A stretch of DNA of 64,000 bases. It comes from Edolisoma coerulescens (lineage: Eukaryota > Chordata > Aves > Passeriformes > Campephagidae). Under the pieces are notes generated by a model. It was given only the letters and a program-made list of their open reading frames with translations, made no database searches and was not told the DNA's origin. Position numbers and translations under genes: made by a program. Within the stretch, counting starts at the first letter, position 1, and each line of letters begins with the position of its first letter. The stretch lies in assembly GCA_013397115.1 (NCBI GenBank), contig VWZW01002314.1:1430090-1494089 (forward strand), read 5' to 3'. Below are positions 1-11,465 of the stretch, piece by piece.

Positions 1-200
1 GCCCCCCGCCCGCCCCGCGGCGGCGGAGCCGACCCAGGCCCCGCCCCGCCGGGAGCCGCGTTTGCCCTGCCCGAGCCTGGGCGCGTGTCCTCTCCGCCTC
101 CCCCCGCTGCCCCGGCCGCGCTCCGCTCGGGAGGGTTCTACCGGGGCTGCCGAGAACGGGTCTTCGTCTTTCCCCGCTCTTCGCTCGGCAGCTCTGTTCT
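1..200. promoter_or_regulatory. CpG-rich block at the left edge, probable promoter/5' end of a neighbouring gene
   Basis: The first ~200 bases are very GC-rich and CpG-dense, with SP1-like GC boxes (ccccgccccgcc near 39-50), and then drop sharply to AT-rich DNA. This looks like the edge of a CpG-island promoter cut by the window boundary. No ATG is visible on the minus strand within the block, so it would be promoter or 5'UTR rather than coding. In vertebrates NDFIP2 lies upstream of and divergent from RBM26, so a minus-strand NDFIP2 start is the best inference. The gene itself is not seen here and the orientation is not proven. Confidence 0.55.
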
Positions 201-2187
201 GTGAGGCTGTTACGTCCTAAGCCCAGGCCCTTGCCTAGATATTTGTCGCTATTGATCACCATGGGGCAAGAAGAAGTACAGCATGGCACAGAAGACATCT
301 TGGGGACCTGGAGAGTGATTTTGAATAGGCATCTACCTAAAGTAATTAAGAGTCCTAAGCCCGTTTACTTGCTGTTCCTGTGAAGGCAAAGCACCGTTCT
401 ATGGCAAGAAATTGTTGTGATTTTCCTCTTCTCTCTTCCTCGTAGAACTAAATGTTCAGATGTTTATGACCTCCTGGAGTAAAACCAGTTAAAAACGCCT
501 GTACTCATAAAGGTGTATCGGATGAGGCTGACTCATTTCTAGGTTCCCGAACTGCCAGATGTGTAGCTGTGGCAAGCAACAATTTCAAATAGCCATAGAT
601 GCATCTCTTGGCTGCAGTGGAGAGTAGTGTTCACTTGTGCTGCTGTATAGCTGATCTGCAAGGCAAATGCCCTCACAAAAGTGGCTTCTCGCTATCGTTA
701 ATGGCCTGCACGCAGAACTTTATCCTGCAGCTCAGGTCATCACCTTTCCGTAGCTGCTTGCTGACCTGAGCAGCAGGGTAAGTGTTTTTGTCCAGGCAGT
801 CATCACTGGTGAGCTGGGGGAGGACTTTGCGGGAGTGGAGTGCCAGTACGTGCGCGTGGGAGGGCAGAGAAGTGGAGAGTGAGCTCTATTACTGGAGTTA
901 TGTCTCTAGATGGGGGTGGGAGCGAAGATAGGCAGGATTATAAGGGAGGAGGAGGTGGAAGCATGAGACTTTGCGTGTGTGCCTGGGACCTTGCTTGCAG
1001 CCCATACCTGGCTAATGCAGCAGTTACTAAAGCTATCCAAATGAAAAGAAAAATATGTCTGGAAAGTTCGGGCCTATTCTGTTTGTTGTATTCGTTCTTG
1101 TAAAACTGTTGCACATCAAAAGCCCCGGCAGTTAGGAAACAAAGTTGGCAGAGAAATACCGGTTAGAAATGGATTAATATTATTTTCCTAACAGGATTTT
1201 CTCCTTTTTCCTCTTTATACATAATGAATGTTTAATTATTCCATCCTAAAAGGAACAGTTATGAGTAAAGGTCATCCTGAGTTTAAGAAAGTTTGTACAG
1301 AGTATTGCAGTGTGTTTCAGTTACCAAAATCTCTTAATTATATTTCCAGATTTCATGGGATGAGGAAATTAGACCATTTGTGTAACCAGTTTAACATCTT
1401 CTGTATCGTTAGCAACAATTATCTCCAAAGTAACCTTTTCTGAAGTGTTGCACGTGACAGCTCAGGAAGTTGTCACCTGATCTCCATGGCTTTTTAAGTG
1501 TTGTATCTCAGCTCTGCCATACACTGTCCTAGAAACTCCAACTAATTAAGAGCTGCCAAATGGAATTTGAACCTGCAAACGTAGGAATGCAATTGAGTAA
1601 GCATTTATTAAGATGTAACCTTCAGTTCTGAACTCATGCATTTCATGTCTTTTAAGAGAAGAAAGGACGATAGGTAAGAACCAAAGTGTATTTAATAGGA
1701 AAACTGGAAAATATTCCATAGCACTAGGGAAAAGAGTCAGTAGAGGCAGGAGCAGATTCAGCAGAAATAATACAGTTGTGTGTGGAGAGGGAGTTTCATA
1801 TTCAGGGACAAATTTTGGCTGGGTAATATAGCTTATATACAAGACCAAACTTCTTTTACTTCAGTAATATCAGTGTACTTATGGGACTTGTATCAAAGCA
1901 TGCCGTATGACTAATTTAGGCTTTAAATATGCCTTTCTTTTGCTTCCTATTCTTTCTAGAACACCAAAATATTTTTTTTAAAGCTATGTAACTGGATAGG
2001 AAGTTATGTCATTGTATCGATAAAAGGCTAAAAAAGGAAGATCATGCATTTCTTTCAGATCTTTGTATTTTCAAAAGAGTGTTATCTGTATATTTTAATT
2101 TAACTGTCTGGTTCCAGAGGTTTTGACTATGGCATAATATTAATCTATAATGCAAAGCAATTGGCAAGCACTAAGGTTCCTTCAAAT
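201..2187. other. intergenic, no gene recognised
   Basis: AT-rich DNA with only short chance reading frames. A good donor-like sequence (cagggtaagt, near 774-783) follows a moderately GC-rich stretch, but no exon can be supported. No repeat family was recognised. Confidence 0.5.
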
Positions 2188-2655
2188 CACATAATCACAG
2201 AATGGTTGAGGTTGGAAGGGACCTCTGGAGGCCATCTGGCCCACCTCCCTGCTCAAGCAAGGATACCTAGAGCAGGCTGCCCCAGACCAGAGGGTTTTTG
2301 ACTATCTCCAAGAATAGAGACTCCACAAGTTTTCAGGGCAACTTAAGTCAATATTCAGCCACTGTGACAGTAAAAAAACTTTTCCTGATGTTCAGAGGGA
2401 GCCTCCAGTGTTTCTGTGTGGGCCCATTGTCCTGGTTATGTCACGGAGCATCTCTGAGAAGAGCCTGGCTCCATCCGCCATGCACCTTCCCTTCAGGTAT
2501 TTATAGACATTGATGGGATCCCCTCTGAGCCATTTCTGCTCCAGGCTGAAGGGTCCCAGCTCTCAAAGACTTTCTTCACAGGAAAGAAGCTCCAGTCCCT
2601 TCATCACCCTGGTGGCCCTTTGTTGGATTCTCTCCAGTGATTCCATATTTCTCTT
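2188..2655 (-). mobile_element. CR1 retrotransposon fragment, 3' end
   Basis: Starts with the reverse complement of the CR1 3' terminus (ataatcacagaatggttgag), followed by the typical 'ggttggaagggacctctgg' block. It runs through the CR1 3'UTR into the end of ORF2 (ctggtggccctttgttggattctctccag). The element reads on the minus strand and is 5'-truncated, the usual state of CR1 copies. It has no coding capacity. Confidence 0.93.
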
Positions 2656-5600
2656 GTACTCTCTTGTACAGAATATATATTGAATGTAGGAAATGTGTCT
2701 TTCAGAAGTGCTAGGACTTTATTACTTAGAGGAACAAATCATGTGGACTGTCCTGTTGACTAAAACACTTGGATGCTAGTTTTAAGACTTACATTTTAGT
2801 TTAACCTTCTTAAACCTTAAGGGCCTACAATGACAGTAATGGTTAGGACTATTTTCTGGATCCTACTGAATATTGTTTTTTGTCAAAGAACTGTATTTAA
2901 AGAAACAGAAATAGTGCTTCAAATAGCATGTAATCAAAATAGTTTCAAATTTACATTTAAAAGGTAGTATTGCCTCAGATTTCTTTTTTAAGGAAAAAAG
3001 AAATTTAATTGCTGTTTGTCAGCAAATTTACAACAGTTTAAACTTTGTTCCACCATGAAAATGAGCCAAGAAAAGATTCTTCTTGGTAGCAACAGCTCTT
3101 GCAAGCCCAGTTCTATGAAAAGTTGTCTTGAAGGATGGCATCTGAATTCAGACAAGTCTGAACTTAATTGTACAAAGGCAAGCAGTACAGGACTGTTAGC
3201 AATTTTAATCTTGTTTTTCATTCATTATTCAGTCAATGGCCAGCAAATAGGAAAGCACACTATTTATCTTTACATTTCTTCATCTGTGTAAGCCTATCCA
3301 AATTTTTAAGGTTTTTTATGGAATTTACAGAGTAGGTGGATTTCAGAACTAAGTTAATTTTATCTTAATAAAAATACGTAAACAAAATACCGTGTATTTA
3401 TATTATTCTATATTTTTCTACTATTTTAAGTAAATATAGCAGTCACTATAATATTTTACTTTCTGTGCCATATAAAGAATTTAAAAATTTAAAAATAAAA
3501 GCTGTACATTCCAATCCAAAACCTGGGAAACAAAGTAAAATTTCAGGTTTTATAGCTTGTTTTACATCTTTAGCATGTGTTTTTAAACCTCTAATACAGA
3601 TAATGTCAGTGAGAACTAAATAGGTTTTTTCCAAATGTAAATCAAATGAAATTAATGTACCTAATTTACTTATGGACCAATCCTGAAGCAGGCTGTGAAT
3701 TTATTGACTGTATTTATTTTTGTCTGTATTTTCAAACTCCTTTTATAAACTATTTGCTTTTAATTCTATGTTGCTGGTTATGTAAACTGCACAAAATTTG
3801 CAATCTCTGTATGGGCTTAGATAGTTACTTTAAGCAGGAAGTTGGCTTAAACAAACCACTGGGACTGAATTTCTTAGAAAGAAGCAGCAGGACTTTGGCT
3901 TGGTTTTCTTCATCTTTTCTTCTCCTTTTTAGGCAACATAAGCAATGCCAGAGCCATCGTTAGTGAGGAAACTGGGCTACTTTTAAGATTTTGTAGCCGA
4001 ATGTAGATTCTCAATTACATTGTCATCATTTGTGTTCAGTGTGTATATACATGTGTACAGTCTTGCAAATCTGGCCTTTGGATATGTCCAAATACCATGC
4101 AAATGTGTCTGAACCAGGTTTAAAAGTCATTACTGCAACATAGAGCTCAGGTTGGGAAACATCTCAAATGTTTGCCTTGGTCTAGGACAGATTTTGCAGC
4201 CTGAATGGATCTCTTTACTGCCGCAGCTATTTCCTGCTAAGTCACAGAGACAGTTCTGAACTAGCTCAGGTATATTCTGACAAGCTCCTCCTACTTTGTC
4301 TAAGCTGGTAGCATGGTTAGATCCCTGCACCTCTGTTGTCTCCCTTACAACCTACATTAATTAGCTTTGCTGACTACAAGCACAGTTAAAGCAGGAGACC
4401 ACAGAAGTGAAGGAACATCATCTTTTAAAAAGGCTTCAGACAAGTTCAGGGAGCCAGTGCACACATCAGCAGCAGTACAGCTTCTTCAGTACAGCTCAAT
4501 GGTTTGGCAAGGAGAAAAAAAGAGCATAATGAGCTGCCACTGCAAGATGATTGCTTAGCCAGTTCTGTGCACTACGCTATGAGCCTAGAGGAAATGGTAC
4601 AGAGTCCATAAATAAAGGCTGAGGCAGTGTGTGCTTGTCTCTCAGAGTAGATTCTTCTTAACAAGTCATATTTCCACATAATGTGGCACATTGAGAATGA
4701 AGAATGAATGCAAAGGCTGCTGCTGTTTCACACAGGTTACAAAGGAGGGTCTAACACTGAGTAAAAAGGATCTGCCAAGTCCGAGCTATTCGGAGAGGCA
4801 AATGTACTTGAGAGAAGTCAGTTTAAAGCAGAAGAATCACAGGAGTAAACACGTGAGTGTGTGCCAGTTTGAAGTTGTTCACTTAAAACTAGTTTGTCTC
4901 TTAAAAATCTGTGAGTTTATAACTATTTTTTTAAAATCCCTTGTAATAAAATATAATAATTTAAATTTTTGTGTGTTATGAACACTGATAGTGGACGTTA
5001 CCTAAACAGACCACAAATGTCAAAAGCTGAGAAATAACTAGAATTTTCTAAAATTTATACGGCCTAGTTCTTCAGTGTGTTTTCAGCTACAGATCTGATG
5101 TTAAAAACCTGATGTTGACAGTTGCCAACATGTGCTGTTATGTAAATACACAATGTTTAACAAACGAAAAAACCCCCCTATGGCTTTGAAGTTTTCATTT
5201 AACAAGTGGGGTTGAATGGAATATGCAGAAGTCAGTCAGAGTTGATAAAACCGATGACAGTAAAGTTGAAACACAGAATAAAGAATGTAAATATACACCA
5301 AACTGTGAAGGAATGTGGGAAATACGTGAGAAAATACCTCCAGCTGGAAGACAAAGAACAACAAAACAATCCCCAAACCCTTGAGCTCTGTTAGGAAAAA
5401 AAATGGAGGAAATGGTATAAAATAAAGATATCTGTAGGCTTAGTGCATTGAAAGTCAATACAGATGCATGCTACAAGAATAAATCCAACCCTGTTATGAG
5501 GTCTTATTTGGACAGGATATTTCTATTCTGATCTTGGCAATACTTGTCATTTCTGTAATATCAATAAGGCATGATTAGGTAGAAAACAGTTTTAGCATGT

Positions 5601-5690
5601 ATTCCTTAGAAAAAAGATTATTCAAACATTTGTTAAACCATTTATCTGAAAGCTACTTTGATATTAAATTGGCTGTATGCAAAACAAAAT
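2656..5690. other. intergenic, no gene recognised
   Basis: AT-rich sequence with short reading frames on both strands that lack domain similarity, codon bias or convincing splice signals. No tRNA, rRNA or clear repeat family was recognised. Confidence 0.5.
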
Positions 5691-5699
5691 CTAATCAGT

Positions 5700-6185
5700 C
5701 AATCTTGCATCGTGAATTGCGAGTTCCCACAGCCTCCCTGCCGCCCTGCCCTCGGTTCCCCATTGGCTGCCTGTAATTCCTCCCCTGTTCCATCCTCACT
5801 GGCTGTTTCCCTGTTGATCCCTCCCATGTTCCCTTTCTTTATTGGATTATACCCCTCACCCCGCCTCTCTATGTCCCAGTATAAAAATGCCTGTAGGTGC
5901 TGGTTTCTTCTCTCGCTGCCTCTGCCCCTTCAGAAGATTAAACTCTCTGGAGCCCAAGCAGCAGATCGCTTCTCTTCGCCTTTCTCTCTGCTGGCGCGTC
6001 TCCGACCGGCCTGGGGGAAGCCCCTCGAGTGGAAGCTGCGTTCTCGACCGCTTTTGTGTGTGTTCCTGCTGTGGCAGAGCGTAGCACTCAGACCCCGGGC
6101 TTCCTGCATCCAGGCTTACGCGCCCTCCCAAAAGCCGACCTGGCAGAGCTGCTGACGGCATCCTGATAATGTGGCTGCACAGCCA
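5700..6185 (+). mobile_element. LTR-like promoter island, candidate solo LTR of an endogenous retrovirus
   Basis: A GC-rich island in AT-rich DNA has the layout of a retroviral LTR. Two ATTGG boxes (5762-5766 and 5841-5845, inverted CCAAT) precede a TATAAAA box at 5880-5886. About 50 bases later comes an ATTAAA polyadenylation-type signal (5937-5942), then a CpG-rich U5-like tail to about 6185. No primer-binding site, gag or pol sequence follows, so it would be a solo LTR. The 165-codon frame across it (5658-6155) is taken as a by-product of GC content. Terminal TG...CA and a target-site duplication could not be fixed. An orphan promoter of a noncoding transcript is the alternative. Confidence 0.5.
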
Positions 6186-6189
6186 CAAG

Positions 6190-7815
6190 TTAAGGCCTTG
6201 ATGTTATCTGAAAATCATTTTTTTATACAACTAGAAGAGGAAAGACTAAGCAATAGGTACCCAAGTAACTCCATGCTCTTGTAGTGCCAATGTTGCTGTA
6301 AGTATTAACTGCAAAGCATGGTCTCTGTCCTAAAGGAACAGAAGGAAGCTGGATATGAATTCACAATAGTTTACTGCTAGGTCAGTAAGTCCGAAGTGTT
6401 GGCATTTCTCCTAATGCTCATAACACAATACAAAAATCTATTTGAAAAACCTATTAAATGAAAACTATCTTTTCAATATCCAAATTATGCTGATCATTCA
6501 AATCAGATGTGCTGTGACACTGCCCTGCACAGTACTGATAGTGGTTTTTTTCTAAATAACTCTCAGTCTTTTCCTCATTGTATATGTTCCCATATACTCA
6601 GCTCTTGAGCAGGCTTTATGCCCAAATTGATTTTCTTCTACGTAAAATAAAGTTCTGCATAAATTATAAACCCCTTTTATTATGAACCCCCCTTTTCTTC
6701 TGCGTTTGTAACGCAACTGCATTAGAAGCCACACAGTGGTTACAGAGCTGTTGAGCTGTTACAGTGGCTCCTTGTAATGCCAGCTTAGTCTCCTTTGAAC
6801 ATAAGTCAGAATACAAACAGAAATAGAGCAGAATATAACAGAAATGTTGTTAACCACCAGATCATCAACCAGACCTAGCCAGCTGCAATGCTAACTCAGC
6901 CTAAATTCTGGCTAAGGCCCCATGCTCTAGTTTTCTGTTGAGTAAGCATTCTGTTTCTTGGTTCAAATGACTCTTCAAATGACTTTCAGAGGGTTTCTGA
7001 TGCACATAGATTTTACCTATTAGCTAGCCACATAAGCTTAGGTAGCATGTGAATATGACCACTTACCTAAAGAGATAATTTGTTAAACAGAGAAAAATGT
7101 CCTTTTTCACTGGTCCAGCATGCTAACAGTCAAACAACATTGTGTCCCACTGTCAGAATATACTGTGCTATTTCAGAAAGAGGCAGTTGCCTAAATTTTA
7201 TCCAGTAGCTGCTCAGGAACTAGTAATATGCAAACACATAAAAGTTGCTCAGGTCTTTTGCATACTCTTGTTTTGAAAAGTATGTAGCTCTCTGGAAAAA
7301 ATGCCTAGTTCAGTGAATCTGAGTGGAAGTGTCCATTAACATCTGAGCTGACCTAGGGCTGCAGTGGTAGAAAGGAAAAAATAACTTTTGAGAAATAATC
7401 TTCAGTGGAGATTTCCACTGCAGCTAGCTTTTGTTCCATTGTGTGGTATGGGTAGGTAGCTTCAGGCATGATATTTCAGCATTCCTGTCAGTTTGGAGGC
7501 AAAGAAGGCAGTGCTATGCTTGAAAGTCTTAAGTGCTGCTGGTAATATGCAGAAGGGCTCTAAAACAAGCAGTTCAGTAAGGGTTTGATCCTCCATATGC
7601 TTATGTGAGTTCAGCTAATCGAAAGGAAGAATGTTTATCTTGAAATATTTGTCAGATGTGTTGCCCCAATTTATTCTACTGTAGAGCAGTTAGCTCATCT
7701 AAATTTAGATGTTTCTGTCACAGATGTCAGGATTGGATCCAGATATCTGGGTATTTTTTATAGTGAGTGGAGAAAAAAAGGCACTTTCATGATGCAATTC
7801 ATCTCATTCTAAGAT
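6190..7815. other. intergenic, no gene recognised
   Basis: AT-rich DNA with no frame longer than about 60 codons and no recognisable repeat. Confidence 0.5.
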
Positions 7816-7820
7816 ACATA

Positions 7821-7955
7821 CTCCTGGTTCTGTCACTGGGCAACACTGAAAAATGTATGGCCACCTTTTCTTCATTCCTTCCCTGCAGGTATTTATACAC
7901 ATGGATGGGATTCCCCTTGGCCTCTCTTCTCCATGCCCAACTCTCTCAGCTTCCT
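7821..7955 (-). mobile_element. CR1 3'UTR fragment
   Basis: Reverse-complement CR1 3'UTR text: a 'gtcactgggcaacactga' block, then 'caggtatttatacacatgga' and 'ctctcttctccatgcccaac'. The terminal 3' block is missing. It abuts CR1 ORF2 sequence in the opposite orientation at about 7960, so the pair is either a rearranged single insertion or two insertions. Confidence 0.8.
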
Positions 7956-7959
7956 CAAG

Positions 7960-8430
7960 GAGCCAACAATGAATGGTGCTTTCCTAGACTTCGTACTTAC
8001 AAACAAGGATGAATTGGTCAGGGATATGAAATTTGGAGCAGCCTTAGCTGCAGTGGCCATATGACCACTGGGGTAATGGGATTCAGAAGGACCCAGAAGG
8101 AAGAATATCCAGAGAGGAGGAAGCAGGGCAAAAATCAGGACCACAAGCCTGCATTTTGGGAGCTCAGACTCCAACTTCTTCAGAAAACTCCTTGGAATAA
8201 TCCCATAGGATATGACTCTAGATAGGAAAAAGGATCCAGGAGAACTGGTTTATATTAAAATATAATCTCCTTTAAGCTTAAGGAAGCACCATCCCAAAAA
8301 GTAAGAGATCAAAAAAAGGCAGCAGGAATCCTGCATAGATGAGCAAGGAGCTCCTAAACAAATTCAGATATAAAAAAGAAGTGCACGAGATGAAGGAAAT
8401 GACAGGTGACCCACAGGGTGTGCAGAATGT
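7960..8430 (+). mobile_element. CR1 ORF2 fragment (endonuclease/pre-reverse-transcriptase region), decayed
   Basis: Plus-strand conceptual translation shows CR1 ORF2-like text with stops and frameshifts: a segment resembling the endonuclease C-terminus (F-L-D-x-V-L-T-N-K-type motif at about 7980-8015), then a 'LLG-x-x-P-W-D'-like stretch near 8190 and the basic region before the reverse transcriptase. No functional protein can be made. Confidence 0.75.
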
Positions 8431-8493
8431 ATCTTTAATAAGGGTATGTTTCTCAAAAAAATAGCAGAAAGTACTTCATCTCAGTGTTGGAGC

Positions 8494-8535
8494 TTATTTT
8501 ATTTTATTTTATTTTATTTTATTTTATTTTATTTT
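8494..8535. repeat. (TTTTA)n microsatellite
   Basis: About eight perfect copies of the pentamer in an otherwise unremarkable AT-rich stretch. Confidence 0.95.
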
Positions 8536-11317
8536 GATATCTCATTATATTAGCCCTTTCTGCCTGGAAAGTTGTGGAAAAGGACATTTAAGGGCTAATT
8601 TTTCTCAACACATGATAAGGGAGGAAAGATGAAAGAGGGAAAGGATATTCAAGCATTTGAATAGGAGACAAGTCTCCTGTGCTTCTGGAACTGTGTTCAC
8701 ATGCCAGCCATATTCTCTTGAGAGGAACGCCTTGTGGGCATCAACCACCATGCTAGTTCTGTGGCCAAATCAGAAATAAAATTTTAAAAACCCACAAATC
8801 AGGTGCATATCTCAGAAAAGAGAATGAGTGACTGGGAATCAGGACCATGGCATAAGTGATTCCAGCCATAAGTCTGTAAGTACACTGAGTAACAATTAAG
8901 TGAGCTTGTTTCCTTGTAATTTGGAAAGCTCTTCAGTGACACCTTCCAGAAATGCTGACAATACTGCTATTAAGATGGTGGGAACTGAAAATGGAAGCCT
9001 CTGTAAAATCTGCAGGCAATAGTGAGTCTCAGAAGGAAGAGTAGGCACCAGACAAAGAGAAACAGGTGAAAAATAATTTGCAAAAACCTCTGGAAACTTG
9101 GAAACCAACAAATGGGAGAAACCCTATTGCCTAAGATGCTGGCTGATACTTTGAGAGAGTTTGACTAGAACTAAGAAATAGTCCTTTTCTCCCAATACTC
9201 AGAGATCTGAGACTGCTTTCCTAGGTCCAGTTTCGCTTGACCGTATCCCAACTTCATTTGAGGGACATACTCCAGCATGCATGATACCAAATTCCCTAGC
9301 CTTTGATATTTACCATACCATGTTTCAATAGAAACAAAGCCAGGACTTGTGAACTGAAACCCATAGTGTTTTACAGCATCTTTTTCTGTTATTTCCAACT
9401 GCAATTGTGCCAGAATCCCAGTAAAAGTGAATCTGCATGTAGCAGCTGTAGTTAGAAGTCAGGAAGTGCTACAGGAACAAGGCTTCAACTCAGGTGTCAA
9501 CAAGAAACACAGAATGTTGTTCAACTCAGCACATAAATATCCACTTGGTAGGATGTGCTGGTCTCAACTACTCTCACTCTTTGACAGATGTCCCAGTCAT
9601 GAAGGAAATGTGGTATTTGTTGGGCTCATTGGGACATCAGACTTATGAGTGACAGGAAACCTGGTTCCAAATGTGGCATATAGCAGTTGTTCTGATGTAT
9701 GAGCTCTTGCTGAGGTAAAGCATCTGAGATAAGACCATGGTATTTGCATTTCAAAACAGTTTCGCCAAGCATGTGCCTTTCAGAATGACTTTTAGAAACA
9801 TTATTTGATCTTAGCACTATCAGAACTAGGTAAAGTAAATGTTAATAATTCACTCTCCTTGAAGATCAAGGAATGCATTGCCAGGATTCAAAACATTTTC
9901 AGGACACTGTAGGCAGAACTGCGTGCCTCAGATGGAGGCATCTGCTATAGGGTGAGCTCAGTTATCTGCCCAGATTCTTCAGCCTTACAGCCCAGCACAT
10001 ACAGTACTGATACGAGTAGCAGGCTGCAGGCTCTGTGTGTTTTAAGTTGACAACACAATTATTAAGACAAATCAGGGTTCATCTGGACTTGTATTGACCT
10101 GCCTGAAGGTTGAGGTTAGTTTGTTTAGCTGTAACAGCAGTTGTCTGATAACCAGGTGACGGTTAGCTGATTTGTTTCAGCCTTTGCTTAGCTTTGTACA
10201 GCTGAATGGTGTAAGGCTTTTTGCAATATATATTTTTATAAGTAGTAAATACAACATGTAGTTTTTCTTTCTCTAGTGATCTATGATGATGCTACAATAA
10301 AAATACAGGGTAGAGATGTACAGGCATAGGATGATAACTGGAGTCTTAACAGTGGAGACCGCAGGTTGATAACAGAGGTCCCTGGTTGTAAACAACTTGG
10401 GAGCAGCCAGTTACTGGCTGCCAAAGGAATACAACCTGGGCAGACAGGTAAAACAATTTAGGGGTGACAAAAAGAGGAAAAAGCAGGTATCTGATATAAG
10501 TAAAACATGCTGCATATAGTAGATTTTACTGTAATATTGAATTGTGAACCAATGAACAAGGAGCAAGCAAATTGTGTTAGGAAGTACATAATAATGACAC
10601 TAAGAAGACCCAAGAGTGAGAAGGAGGAAACCATCAATACCAAGATCATGTTTTCAGTAAAGAGAAGAAGCCCCTCACATCACACCTCTTCCGTGGATAT
10701 CTTGCCATGACATGCCGAGACCCCCTAGACAGAAGCCATCAGCTTTAGGACAGGATCTCTGTGTCACCAGAGTGACACTGGAAGGGTGAGCATAATACCA
10801 GAGAAAGGGACAATTACTATAAAGTTTGAGTATTTTGATTTTCACTCTATGATTATAGATATGAGCCATAATGTTTGTATAATTGGAATTATAATTGATA
10901 GTATCGTTATGTTCAGAATAATAAAAATTCTTTGATTAGACTATCAAGACTTTATTAGACTAGCAGTAAATTCCCAGTTCTGCATAAAATGTATGTGACC
11001 CACATAAACTGCATAAGTTGTATTGCACCAAATTGGCAGGGGTGACCTAAGCTGTAATTTAAATGCAACAAATCAGTACTAAGTTTGTGGAGAACCTAGT
11101 TTGTGGGCCTAGATTCTTAAAACTTGATGCAACTACCAACTCTATTGATTTGATTTCCACGGGCTGTAATGGGAGGTGGAGTGTCAAGCTCATATATAGG
11201 CATGTAGCTATACCCTGTGTGCCTTCAAAAAGATACTGAAATGTGTTTTGACATTCTCATTGTATAACTGAAGAGATGCCAGGTACTAGCAGTTGATTCA
11301 TGGATGCTAAATACGAC
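8536..11317. other. intergenic, no gene recognised
   Basis: Short frames only. The longest (9171-9404, minus strand, 77 codons) has no recognised domain. No repeat was confidently identified. Confidence 0.45.
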
Positions 11318-11465
11318 AATCAGAGTCACAGAATCCTGTAGCTTATATGGGACATGCGAAGGTCGACTAGGCCAGTTCTGCTCAAAGCAGGCCCAGTAAG
11401 GTCAGGTTGCTCAGGCCTTGCCCAGTCAAATTTTGGACATCTCCCAGGATGGAGAATCTGTTTCA
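11318..11465 (-). mobile_element. short diverged CR1 3' fragment
   Basis: Reverse-complement CR1 terminus in decayed form (gagtcacagaatcctgtagc) followed by the 'ggttgctcaggccttgccca' and 'catctcccaggatggagaat' blocks typical of an older CR1 3'UTR. Confidence 0.75.

Noticed and set aside
5658..6188. 165-codon (+) and 110-codon (-) frames in the LTR-like island
   Set aside because: They cover promoter and polyadenylation signals and have no domain; explained by high GC content.
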